Shown: in pieces, positions 52,060-64,000 of the stretch | How positions within the stretch are numbered: position 1 is the stretch's first letter | Layout of the letters: each line of letters begins with the position of its first letter | Source of the DNA: JAJFVC01 sp039698075 | Lineage (GTDB): Bacteria > Planctomycetota > Planctomycetia > Pirellulales > Thermoguttaceae | Direction: 5' to 3' | Length of the DNA: 64,000 nt | NCBI GenBank assembly: GCA_039698075.1 | Contig: JBDKTJ010000129.1 | Span: forward strand, 1-64,000 | The notes under the pieces: model-generated | The model's input: only the letters and a program-made list of their open reading frames with translations | The model's database searches: none | What the model was told of the DNA's origin: nothing | Program-made: the position numbers and the translations under genes

Positions 52060-53157
52060 ATGCCGCCGGAGCCGGGAAACGAAAAGACATCCACGAAGAG
52101 CACGAAGGCCGCGAAGATTCTTTTATCCCTTCGCGCTCTTCGCGTCCTTCGTGGATTGTTTTCTTCTTTCCTCCTTCTCGCCGTTGTCCTAACTCTTGGG
52201 AGACCGCTTCGGGCGCAAGAGGTCGTTCGATTGCCGGCGGTTGAACCGGCCATCGCGTCGCCGGCGGGTCAATTGGTGTCGCATCCGAACTCGTCGTCCG
52301 AGATTTTGCAGTCGCCGGGCGGGAGCGACATCGCCGCCTCGCCGTCAACGACCACGGCGATTCCGTCGGACGTGCGCGACGGCGTATTTCAGAAGGTCCT
52401 TTTCGATGCGACGTGGCTGGCGGCCGGCAAGAGCAACGGGCTGGGGATCAACGATCTGGAGTTGCAGACGATTTTTGCAGTTCCGTGTCCCAAGCGAGAA
52501 TCGCCGCTGGTGATGACGCCCGGCTTCGGCGTGCAGTATTTGCAGAGTCCGAAAAACGTCGATTTGCCGCCGCGTTTGTACACGAGCTATCTTGACTTCC
52601 GGTGGCTGTCGCAAGTCACGCCGACCGTGGGGCTCGATTTGGCCATTACGCCCGGCGTGTACAGCGATTTCGAGCAGTCGAGCGACAAGGCGTTCCGATG
52701 GACCGGCCACGCGGCGGCGGCGTGGACCTGGACGGACAACGTGAAGGTCGTGTTGGGGGCGGCCTATCTCGACCGTCCGGACTGCGGCGTGCTCCCGATC
52801 GGCGGGGTGATCTGGACGCCATCCGAGGACGTGAAGTTTGACTTGGTGTTTCCGCATCCTCGCATCTCACGGCGCATCGGCGGCGGTTCGGCGGCCGACG
52901 TATCGCAGGATTGGGTCTATGTGGCCGGCGAATTTGCAGGTGACGCCTGGGCGATCCGCCGTTCGGACGGGACGGACGATCAGGTCGTGTTGAGCGACTA
53001 CCGGTTGATCGTGGGCGTGGAGCGGAAGGTGCGAGGCGGTTTGAGCGCGCGGGTCGAGGCTGGCTACGTGTTCGGCCGTCGGATCCGCTACAGCAGCGAC
53101 ACGCCCGAGGATTGGCCCGCCGACACCGTGCTGCTGCGCGGCGGCTTGACATATTGA
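52060..53157 (+). CDS. Predicted outer-membrane beta-barrel protein, paralogue of the preceding gene
   Basis: 365 residues. Shares with its neighbour GLGINDLELQTIFAVPCP, PLVMTPGFGVQYL, VLPIGGVIWTPSEDVKFD and the end LLRGGLTY, so the pair is a tandem duplication. It lacks the Pro-rich segment. The signal peptide (LRGLFSSFLLLAVVLTLGRPLRAQ) is preceded by about 20 residues encoded by a hairpin repeat (52091-52154). No better start codon exists downstream of that repeat, and the ribosome binding site before ATG 52060 is weak. It starts 18 bp after its paralogue. Confidence 0.72.
   Translation: MPPEPGNEKTSTKSTKAAKILLSLRALRVLRGLFSSFLLLAVVLTLGRPLRAQEVVRLPAVEPAIASPAGQLVSHPNSSSEILQSPGGSDIAASPSTTTAIPSDVRDGVFQKVLFDATWLAAGKSNGLGINDLELQTIFAVPCPKRESPLVMTPGFGVQYLQSPKNVDLPPRLYTSYLDFRWLSQVTPTVGLDLAITPGVYSDFEQSSDKAFRWTGHAAAAWTWTDNVKVVLGAAYLDRPDCGVLPIGGVIWTPSEDVKFDLVFPHPRISRRIGGGSAADVSQDWVYVAGEFAGDAWAIRRSDGTDDQVVLSDYRLIVGVERKVRGGLSARVEAGYVFGRRIRYSSDTPEDWPADTVLLRGGLTY
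52091..52154. repeat. Imperfect hairpin repeat inside a coding sequence
   Basis: CCACGAAGAGCACGAAGG on the left pairs imperfectly with CTTCGCG...TCCTTCGTGG on the right. I remember such CACGAAG/CTTCGTG hairpins as common intergenic repeats in planctomycete genomes. Here it supplies the N-terminal codons of the second barrel protein. Confidence 0.6.
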
Positions 53158-53174
53158 CGCCACCATGGTATGCT
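53146..53174 (+). promoter_or_regulatory. Near-consensus promoter of the toxin-antitoxin pair
   Basis: TTGACA, a 17-bp spacer and TATGCT. The -10 ends 7 bp before the antitoxin ATG, so the transcript should start at or next to the start codon. It overlaps the end of the upstream barrel gene. Confidence 0.7.
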
Positions 53175-53181
53175 TTGATGT

Positions 53182-53433
53182 ATGAGAACGACCCTTCGCT
53201 TGAACGACGACCTGCTCGCCAAAGCCAAGCGAGCGGCCATTGAAAGCGGCCGCACGTTGACCGCCGTGGTCGAGGATGCGCTGGCGCAATCGTTGGCCGG
53301 TCCGCCGTCTTCGTCGAAGCGACGTCGGATCCGCCTGCCCTCCTCGGGACGCGGCGGGGTGAGGCCCGGCGTCAATTTGAACAGCGCCGCCGATCTGCTC
53401 GAAATCATGGACGACCGCGATGCAACTGCTTGA
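53182..53433 (+). CDS. VapB-like ribbon-helix-helix antitoxin
   Basis: 83 residues. The N-terminus RTTLRLNDDLLAKAKRAA and SGRTLTAVVEDALAQSL matches the ribbon-helix-helix DNA-binding fold. The C-terminal half is basic then polar and would wrap the toxin. It overlaps the PIN toxin gene by 14 bp. No ribosome binding site is seen, in line with a leaderless transcript. Confidence 0.85.
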   Translation: MRTTLRLNDDLLAKAKRAAIESGRTLTAVVEDALAQSLAGPPSSSKRRRIRLPSSGRGGVRPGVNLNSAADLLEIMDDRDATA

Positions 53434-53848
53434 CGTCAACGTCTTGGTCTACGCGTTTCGCAAGGATCTGCCGCAACACCGCCAACTTTCTTCGTGGCTG
53501 GGCGAGGTCGTCAACGGCGACGCCGCGTTCGGCGTACCGGACGCCGTGCTGAGCGGGTTTCTTCGCATCGTGACGCATCCGCGGGTTTTTGCCGTGCCGA
53601 CGGCGATGGATGAGGCCTTAGACTTTGTCGATCGGTTGAGAGAAAGTCCCGCGTTCGTGCCGTTTCAACCCGGCCCGCGGCATTGGAACATTTTCGCGGC
53701 CCTGTGCCGGAACGCCGACGTTCGCGGCAATCTGGTGCCTGACGCGTATCTGGCGGCCATGGCGATCGAGGCCGGCTGTGAATGGATCACCATGGATCGT
53801 GATTATTGCCGCTTTCCCGCGCTGCGGTGGCGATCGCCGCTTTCTTGA
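53420..53848 (+). CDS. VapC-like PIN-domain toxin
   Basis: 142 residues. PIN-domain acidic residues are in place: Asp5 in LLDVNVLVYAF, Glu/Asp-type positions in PDAVLSGFLRIVTHPR, NLVPDAYLAAMAIE and TMDRDYCRF. It should be a Mg-dependent RNase, often cutting tRNA, held inactive by the antitoxin encoded just before. It ends 10 bp from the convergent gltD. Confidence 0.9.
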   Translation: MQLLDVNVLVYAFRKDLPQHRQLSSWLGEVVNGDAAFGVPDAVLSGFLRIVTHPRVFAVPTAMDEALDFVDRLRESPAFVPFQPGPRHWNIFAALCRNADVRGNLVPDAYLAAMAIEAGCEWITMDRDYCRFPALRWRSPLS

Positions 53849-53858
53849 TTTCACGGTG

Positions 53859-55283
53859 TTACGTCGTCTGCAACCACTGGTCGCACGCGGCGGCGGCTTG
53901 CCGGCCTTGGTTGATCGCGTGGACCACCAACGACGCGCCGCGGACCGTGTCGCCGGCGGCGAAAATGCCCGGCACGCTGGCCATCCAATTGTCGACCACG
54001 ACGTTGCCGCGGCCGTCCAGTTGCACGCCCAATTCGGTCACTAGTCCGGCATGGACGACGTGAACGAAGCCCATCGCGATCAGCACGAGATCGGCCGGCA
54101 ACGTGAAGTCCGTGCCCGACCGCTCTTGCATTTGCCAGCCCTTGGGCCCCATCAGCCAATCCACCTCGCAACCGTGCAATTCGGTGACATGGCCGTTGAC
54201 GCCGCTGAAGGCTTTGGTCAACACGCTCCAGCGGCGTTGGCAGCCTTCCTCGTGCGACGAGCTGGTCCGCATGATCTTGGGCCAGAACGGCCACGGGGTT
54301 TCGGGATTGCAGCCCTCGGGCGGCTTCGGCAAGATTTCCAATTGCGTCACGGAGGCGGCCTCTTGGCGGATCGACGTGCCGACGCAATCGCTGCCGGTGT
54401 CGCCGCCTCCGATCACAATGACGTGTTTGTCCTTGGCGTGGAGATTTCGACTGCCGTTGCCGGGCACGTCGCCGGCCGTGCGGCGGTTTTGGAGCGGCAG
54501 AAATTCCATGGCGTAATGCACGCCGGCCAGATCGGCGCCCGGCACGCGAAGCTCGCGCGGCTGACCGGCGCCCATGCACAACAACACCGCGTCAAATCGA
54601 TGCCGGAGCTCGGCGACCGACAGATCGACGCCGACCTGAACGTTCGGCTCGAATCGGGCCCCCTCGGCCACCATTTGCTTCAGCCGGCGGTCGAGGATGT
54701 GTTTTTCCAGCTTGAAATCGGGGATGCCGTAACGGAGCAGTCCGCCGAGCCGGTCGTCCTTCTCGAAGACGACGACCTGGTGTCCCTGCCGGGCCAACTG
54801 TTGGGCGGCGGCCAAGCCCGAGGGACCGGAACCGATCACGGCGACGCGGCGGCCGGTTTTGGCCTTCGGTCGCAGCGGCTGAACCCATCCGCCGGCGAAC
54901 GCGCGTTCGGCGATTTGATTTTCGATCTGCTTGATGTTGACCGCCTGCTGGTTGATGGCCAGCGTGCAGGCGGCCTCGCACAAGGCGGGGCAGACCCGGC
55001 CGGTGATTTCCGGAAAATTGTTCGTCGAGTGCAGATTGTCCGACGCCTCGCGCCAACGCTGGCGATAGACCAAATCGTTGAACTCGGGAATCCGATTGCC
55101 CAGCGGACAGCCGAGGGAATGGCAAAACGGGATGCCGCAGTCCATACATCGGGCGGCCTGTTGATTCAGCGTTTGGTCGATCAGCGGTTGATCGATTTCG
55201 CGCCAATCGTGGATGCGATCCTCGACGGGCCGATGGGCGACTTCGACACGCGGATATTGCAGAAAACCTGTGGATGTGGCCAT
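53859..55283 (-). CDS. gltD: Glutamate synthase small (beta) subunit
   Basis: 474 residues. N-terminal iron-sulfur Cys residues (Cys46, 49, 54 and 59; then CPALCEAACTLAI), FAD-binding VAVIGSGPSGLAAAQQLARQG and NADPH-binding VIVIGGGDTGSDCVGT. It passes electrons from NADPH to GltB. It follows gltB after 42 bp on the same strand. Confidence 0.96.
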   Translation of the reverse strand: MATSTGFLQYPRVEVAHRPVEDRIHDWREIDQPLIDQTLNQQAARCMDCGIPFCHSLGCPLGNRIPEFNDLVYRQRWREASDNLHSTNNFPEITGRVCPALCEAACTLAINQQAVNIKQIENQIAERAFAGGWVQPLRPKAKTGRRVAVIGSGPSGLAAAQQLARQGHQVVVFEKDDRLGGLLRYGIPDFKLEKHILDRRLKQMVAEGARFEPNVQVGVDLSVAELRHRFDAVLLCMGAGQPRELRVPGADLAGVHYAMEFLPLQNRRTAGDVPGNGSRNLHAKDKHVIVIGGGDTGSDCVGTSIRQEAASVTQLEILPKPPEGCNPETPWPFWPKIMRTSSSHEEGCQRRWSVLTKAFSGVNGHVTELHGCEVDWLMGPKGWQMQERSGTDFTLPADLVLIAMGFVHVVHAGLVTELGVQLDGRGNVVVDNWMASVPGIFAAGDTVRGASLVVHAINQGRQAAAACDQWLQTT

Positions 55284-55325
55284 GGAAGGAACGCCGTGTG
55301 GTCGCGGCGGCTTTGTTTAGTTTGG

Positions 55326-59873
<4,548 letters not shown>

Positions 59874-59962
59874 GGTCGATCGGTCCTTGGTCTTAAAGTG
59901 CGATGGATGGCGGAAACACAGCGGAGCGCGCCCGCCTATTTCAGCCTACGCCATCCTTGTTT

Positions 59963-59979
59963 ACCGTAGGTGCTACGGT
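59963..59979. promoter_or_regulatory. Inverted repeat in the gltB leader
   Basis: ACCGTAG-GTG-CTACGGT, a perfect 7-3-7 inverted repeat about 90 bp before gltB and just downstream of its predicted start point. It could be an operator or an RNA hairpin. Confidence 0.45.
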
Positions 59980-59990
59980 CTCCTCTTGGT

Positions 59991-60018
59991 ATGGTAACAT
60001 TAGGCACGCTAATGTCAA
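59991..60018 (-). promoter_or_regulatory. gltBD promoter with operator-like palindrome in the spacer
   Basis: On the minus strand: TTGACA (60018-60013), a 16-bp spacer, TACCAT (59996-59991). The inverted repeat ACATTAG-CGTGC-CTAATGT (60015-59997) fills the spacer almost exactly, so a bound protein would block RNA polymerase. The leader to gltB is about 110 bp. Confidence 0.65.
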
Positions 60019-60110
60019 TAGAATCGCATAATTAGGTTTACTTCAGTAGTGGAATCTCCAACATTCGGGGGGCATGAAAGCCAGTCTGTGCCAAGACCAT
60101 GCATTTTTGG

Positions 60111-60139
60111 TAGACACTCCGCGGCAACGCGAATATGAT
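60111..60139 (+). promoter_or_regulatory. Promoter of the Ser/Thr kinase gene
   Basis: TAGACA, a 17-bp spacer and TATGAT, each one base from consensus. About 60 bp separate it from GTG 60208. The gap 59874-60207 holds this and the divergent gltB promoter, and no gene. Confidence 0.65.
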
Positions 60140-60207
60140 CTAAACGGAGAGGTTTTAATTTGCAGGACAGGTTGGCAGCTTGTTTTGCACGATAGGAGGT
60201 TCCGTCC

Positions 60208-61566
60208 GTGAGTACGCCAAGTCCGTCGCCGTTTGAGCAATGCGCGCTGGCCAGCGGGCTGCTGAACCAACAGCAACTCGACGAGGCCCGGGCCGGCGTG
60301 CGATGGTCGGAAGGCGACGAGCCTGGGCCGAACGCACCTCCGACGGACGGGCAGTTGGCCAGCCGTTTGGTCGACGTCGGGCTGTTGAACGCCTGGCAGG
60401 CGAAACAACTGCTGAACGGACGGACGAAGTTCAATCTGGGCCCGTATCAGATTATTGATTCCATCGGCCAAGGGGGCATGGGCCAGGTTTTCAAGGCGAA
60501 GCACGAGAAGATCGGCCGGATCGTGGCCGTGAAGGTTTTACCCCACGACAAATCGACGCCCGAGGCCGTGGCCAACTTCATGCGAGAAATTCGCGCCCTG
60601 GCCCGACTCGACCATCCACGATTGGTCGCCGCGCTCGACGCCGGACAAGATGGGAGCGTGTACTATTTGGTGACGGAGTACGTGCCGGGCATGGATTTGC
60701 GGAAGCTGGTCCGAGTGGGCGGACTGCTGGGAATGCCGGCCGCCGCGTCGATCATTTGCCAGGTGGCCGAAGGATTGGAATACGCTCATTCGCAGGGGCT
60801 GGTTCATCGCGACATCAAGCCGGGCAACGTGTTGGTCTCGCCACGGTGGGAAGTGAAAATTTCCGATCTCGGGCTGGCCGGTCCCTTGAGCGGCTCGCGA
60901 GAGTCCGATCCCCGTTATGGAAAAGTCGTGGGCACGGCCGACTATCTTTCGCCCGATCAGCTCCGCGACCCTTGGAGTCCGACCCCGGCTTGGGACATCT
61001 ATTCGCTTGGGTGCACGCTTTACTATGCCGTGACCGGCAAGGTGCCGTTTCCGGGCGGAACGACGACCGACAAGGTCCGAGCCCATTGCGAACTGCGCCC
61101 ATTGGACCCGCGACGACTGAACCCGAACTTGAGTTCCGAGTTCGTCGACGTGATGGCCGACATGTTGGCGAAAGAATCGTCGCAGCGGATTCCTTCGGCA
61201 AGAGACGTGATCACGCGACTGACACCGTTTTTGCCCGATCCTGGGGATTTGGCCACGTCGGCGTTCGCGGCGGTGCCGCCAAGTCCTTCGAGCCCGATCG
61301 GGGCGACCACGGACCGTTCGGCGACATCGGGCGGACTGTTGGGGCCGGATTTTATCGGATTTCCGCTGGCGATGCTCGACGAAGAGATTTCGGCCAGCGG
61401 GGTGCTCGACGCTTCGCAGGGAGACGGCAAACGGCCCAGCGCGATGCCGTCGCGTGAAGACGTTGCGGCGGTGCTTTGGCCGCTGACGGTTTTCATTGTC
61501 GCGCCGCTCTTGCTGCTCGGCGCGGTTCTGCTGCTGTGGTGGATCGCCAAAACGTTCTGGTTCTGA
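60208..61566 (+). CDS. Ser/Thr protein kinase with C-terminal membrane anchor
   Basis: 452 residues from GTG 60208, with AGGAGG 8 bp upstream. Residues 8-75 form the same helical module as the kinase at 24481 (ALASGLLNQQQLDEA, LVDVGLLNAWQAKQLLNGR). The kinase domain has GQGGMG, Lys109, HRDIKPGN (200-207), DLG (220-222) and YLSPDQ in place of APE. A Pro/Ser-rich linker leads to a C-terminal membrane helix (about 420-450). The reversed layout, membrane anchor at the extreme C-terminus, leaves almost no external sensor. Confidence 0.92.
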   Translation: MSTPSPSPFEQCALASGLLNQQQLDEARAGVRWSEGDEPGPNAPPTDGQLASRLVDVGLLNAWQAKQLLNGRTKFNLGPYQIIDSIGQGGMGQVFKAKHEKIGRIVAVKVLPHDKSTPEAVANFMREIRALARLDHPRLVAALDAGQDGSVYYLVTEYVPGMDLRKLVRVGGLLGMPAAASIICQVAEGLEYAHSQGLVHRDIKPGNVLVSPRWEVKISDLGLAGPLSGSRESDPRYGKVVGTADYLSPDQLRDPWSPTPAWDIYSLGCTLYYAVTGKVPFPGGTTTDKVRAHCELRPLDPRRLNPNLSSEFVDVMADMLAKESSQRIPSARDVITRLTPFLPDPGDLATSAFAAVPPSPSSPIGATTDRSATSGGLLGPDFIGFPLAMLDEEISASGVLDASQGDGKRPSAMPSREDVAAVLWPLTVFIVAPLLLLGAVLLLWWIAKTFWF

Positions 61567-61570
61567 ACGT

Positions 61571-62926
61571 TCAGTTCCAATACCAGGACGCGGTCTCGCC
61601 GGCGGCGGCTTTTGCTCGCTGGGGCGCAACCTCGTCGCTGACGCGGACCTGATCGGCGATGAGCCACGAGTTGATCGCCACGCCGCCCGACGCGCTGAGC
61701 ACCAAGCCCCGACCCCGTTTCAACGCGCTGGCTTTGCTCTCGACTTGTTTCGGCGCGTTGAAGGCCTCCGTCTTCAAGTCCGGCGATTTCACGAGCGACG
61801 CCATGTCGCCGCCGGCCTTTTCGGGCAATTGCTCCTTGACGATCAGGGCGCCGACGACGGCCAGCTCCATGCAGTTTTGCAGTTGACCGAAAACCGGATC
61901 GGCCACCGCCAGTTCGGCGTAGCGATCGGTCATCAGATTGGTCCAATGTTGGGCGGCCACGCCGGCCTTGCCGGTGTGCTGAACGCCGCCGCTTTGGGCG
62001 ATGAAGTCTTCCTCCGTCAAGGCTTTGACGCTCGAACCGCGCAGTTCGAACGCCAAACCATCGGCGTCGCGCAACAGCGCGGCATAGCGAGGCTCAAGCC
62101 AGAATCGCGGCGAAACCATCGCTTTGCCGGGCTTGACCATTTGCAGATAGCTCGGCAAACCGCGAACCGGCGACGGATCGAAGTTCATGGCAATTCGCTT
62201 CATCCGGTAGTCGGCAGCCACCAGCACGCGGGCGAAATGGCTCGTGTCGGGCACGCCGCGGACGCTGACTTGCTGCAATCCCAAGGCACTTTCGATGCCG
62301 CGCGCCATGGCCGCCGGATCACCGGCGCTGGCCAGCGCCGGCAGTTCCTGCTTCAATCGGGCCAAACCTTCGGTGGTCGGATCGATCGAACAGGCGATGC
62401 CGCCGTTGGCCGCGGCTTGGGCCGTTCGCAGCGCCGTGACCAAATCATCGAGCAACAGAACCGGTCGCCCGGTGGTCGCTCCGACGACGTAGCCCTTGGT
62501 GTCCACTTTCCAACCTTCGCCCGGCCCAACCAACACGATGTCCTTCTTTTTCGGATACACGAAAACGTAACGGATGCCTTGCAGACCGGCCAGATACTTG
62601 ATCGAGTCGGGAATCGGCTTGTTGTTTTTGACGCAGTCTTGCAGCGTCGTTTCCAACAGTCGCAGCGAAATCTTGCGCATTCCGACCATTGCGTTCAGGT
62701 CGGCCGGAATTTTATCCAGCGATTGGCTGCGCATCTTCGCAAGCTCGCCCATCGCGTCCTGCTGCGCATTGCTCACCAGACCTTTGGCGTCGATCAACAC
62801 GCCGCCGACCGCGCTGGTGCTTACGAGCGTTTGACCGTAGCCGACGCCGCCCATCAACAACCAGACGAGCGTCAACGGAATCGTCAAAATCAGAATCCGC
62901 GAAATGAAACAAGAGACAGTACGCAT
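61571..62926 (-). CDS. DUF1598 secreted protein
   Basis: 451 residues with a signal peptide (ILILTIPLTLVWLLMGGVGYGQ). The body matches what I remember of planctomycete DUF1598: GGVLIDAKGLVSNAQ, GLQGIRYVFVYPKKKDIVLVGPGEGWKVD as two adjoining motifs, TGRPVLLLDDLVTALR and AMNFDPSPVRGLPSYL. Function unknown; the family is nearly confined to planctomycetes. It is convergent with the kinase gene, only 4 bp away. Confidence 0.85.
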   Translation of the reverse strand: MRTVSCFISRILILTIPLTLVWLLMGGVGYGQTLVSTSAVGGVLIDAKGLVSNAQQDAMGELAKMRSQSLDKIPADLNAMVGMRKISLRLLETTLQDCVKNNKPIPDSIKYLAGLQGIRYVFVYPKKKDIVLVGPGEGWKVDTKGYVVGATTGRPVLLLDDLVTALRTAQAAANGGIACSIDPTTEGLARLKQELPALASAGDPAAMARGIESALGLQQVSVRGVPDTSHFARVLVAADYRMKRIAMNFDPSPVRGLPSYLQMVKPGKAMVSPRFWLEPRYAALLRDADGLAFELRGSSVKALTEEDFIAQSGGVQHTGKAGVAAQHWTNLMTDRYAELAVADPVFGQLQNCMELAVVGALIVKEQLPEKAGGDMASLVKSPDLKTEAFNAPKQVESKASALKRGRGLVLSASGGVAINSWLIADQVRVSDEVAPQRAKAAAGETASWYWN

Positions 62927-63272
62927 GGGCGTGGCTTTCCTTGCGGTTTTGGCCCCGGCGGCCCGGCCGTCTTGGGGAAGTTGTTAATTTGCACAGGACT
63001 CCCATAATGGGATACCTAAATAGACTAATCTGCCGGGACGCAAATTGCAAGGAAATCGGCTCGAAAACCACCCAATCGAGCTATGGAATCTTGTTTTTGC
63101 CCGAGTTTAACACTTGCAGAACGAACAGCTCTTGAGTTAAGTTGGAATTGTACGATTTTGCAACACCCGACGTCGTGCGGCGGGCTACTTGTCAATTGGA
63201 AGGGCACCGGGCGGGTCGATCGGACGCCCGAGGGGTTTAACAACCTGTTCGACCAGCGATGGGAGACGGTTC
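62927..63272. other. Divergent intergenic region, DUF1598 / FHA gene
   Basis: 346 bp between two divergent genes. TCCCAT-A-ATGGGA (63000-63012) is a perfect 13-bp palindrome about 75 bp before the DUF1598 start. No confident -35/-10 pair seen on either strand. Confidence 0.4.
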
Positions 63273-64000
63273 GTGTCGCAGTTGGCTTACTTGGTGATTC
63301 GTGAAGGCTCGAAATGGAGCGACGTGTTTCGCTTAGTGCCGGGCCAATCGGTGACGGTCGGTCGGTCGCCGACTTGCCAGATCGTCATCAAGGACGAACG
63401 ATGCAGCCGAAACCACCTCGAGGTGTTTTTGTCGAGCGGCCAGTGGACGCTCCGCGATCTGGAAAGCCGCAACGGCACGATGGTCGGCAGCGAGGTCGTG
63501 CATGGGGATTGGCCGCTGAAGCCGGGCGACGTGATTCGCGTCGGGCACACGCAGTTGGTGTTCGTTCACAAATTGTCTGAGGCGTTCAGCGCGTCGAACG
63601 ACCACTCGGTGGCGCGTCGCGCGTCGCCGACGACCGAACAGGAATCGGCCAACGAAGACGAGGCGAGCGTTTTGAGCGAGGGCGAGCCGACGACCATTAC
63701 GCATCGTCGGGGGCACACGAAGTTTTTGACGCCCGGCAAGGATGAACCGGAATCCGAGGTCGGCGTTTCGGAGATGGGACGCGCGGCGGCCAGACTTTGC
63801 CGACTGGCGTTCGAGTTGGCCAAGGCGCCCGATTTGATTGCGATGGCCGACTTGGCGTTGACGGGGCTCGCCGAGGGCACGCAGGCCGACGCCGGCGGTT
63901 TGCTGTTGCTTCCGGCTCATTTTCAGGGCGAGCCGAACGGAAAGAATCTCGAGCTGATCGCCTCGCGCAGCAGTTCCTCGCACCGATACGTTCGCGTGTC
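63273..64000 (+). CDS. FHA-domain protein with following GAF-like region (runs off window)
   Basis: Open to the window end, 242 residues visible. GTG 63273 follows GGGAG by 7 bp. Residues 5-95 are an FHA domain with the phosphothreonine-binding residues VTVGRSPTC, CSRNHLEVF and LESRNGTMVG. After an acidic linker (about 105-165) residues 170-240 look like the start of a GAF domain (LCRLAFELAKAPDLIAMADL). FHA plus GAF is often followed by a sigma-54-type AAA domain or a phosphatase, which lies outside the window. It is a plausible reader of the Ser/Thr kinases nearby. Confidence 0.85.
   Translation, partial: MSQLAYLVIREGSKWSDVFRLVPGQSVTVGRSPTCQIVIKDERCSRNHLEVFLSSGQWTLRDLESRNGTMVGSEVVHGDWPLKPGDVIRVGHTQLVFVHKLSEAFSASNDHSVARRASPTTEQESANEDEASVLSEGEPTTITHRRGHTKFLTPGKDEPESEVGVSEMGRAAARLCRLAFELAKAPDLIAMADLALTGLAEGTQADAGGLLLLPAHFQGEPNGKNLELIASRSSSSHRYVRV

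Overview
The window looks like chromosome of a planctomycete, most likely of the Pirellulales type. GC is high (about 60 %) and codon use is fairly uniform. Marker families include a DUF1559 pilin-like protein, a DUF1080 protein, a DUF1598 protein, several Ser/Thr kinases (two sharing an N-terminal module), a membrane-anchored HTH protein and a PEP-CTERM protein. These family names come from recognition of the translated sequence, not from a search. I see no tRNA, rRNA, CRISPR array or complete insertion sequence.

Layout. 1-4900 is an accessory island of Rhs/YD-repeat material in three pieces: an orphan tip followed by two small membrane proteins, a 5'-truncated Rhs core whose tip carries a nucleotidyltransferase-like motif followed by a one-base-overlapping DUF6959-like gene, and a short core fragment joined to another tail. 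The pieces share about 75-107 bp blocks of homology and are separated by G-rich tracts. 4982-11040 holds a Ser/Thr kinase with PAS domains, a very small basic protein, a PadR-led operon, a monooxygenase and a DUF1080 protein. 11195-21952 is a complete phosphate-starvation locus: phoB-phoR, then pstS-pstC-pstA-pstB-phoU, then a DUF1559 gene. Three promoters in it (phoB, pstS, DUF1559) share one architecture: 7-bp units in 11-bp phase, the last ending exactly 8 bp before a -10 hexamer. This is a self-consistent planctomycete Pho box and places the DUF1559 gene in the Pho regulon.

22019-32773 holds housekeeping and signalling genes: bifunctional nuclease, aspartate kinase, a Ser/Thr kinase with an SMP-30-like gene, a small HTH protein overlapping a REC-GGDEF-CBS protein tail to tail, tatC, argC and argJ. 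32957-43593 has an MMPL/RND exporter, a zinc-ribbon/PilM-like protein, cyclopropane fatty acid synthase, a GGDEF protein behind a 44-residue membrane protein, a rhomboid protease, trmB and an NHL-repeat PEP-CTERM protein of lower GC.

43767-53848 has a ResB-CcsA cytochrome c maturation fusion, an OmpA-type lipoprotein operon with the membrane-anchored HTH protein, two tandem paralogous outer-membrane-type proteins and a VapBC-like toxin-antitoxin pair that appears leaderless. 53859-64000 holds gltBD (glutamate synthase) with an operator-like palindrome inside its promoter, a third Ser/Thr kinase, a DUF1598 protein and the start of an FHA-domain protein that runs off the window. An 85-bp dispersed repeat sits just upstream of argJ and of the ccsA fusion, in the same orientation relative to each gene.
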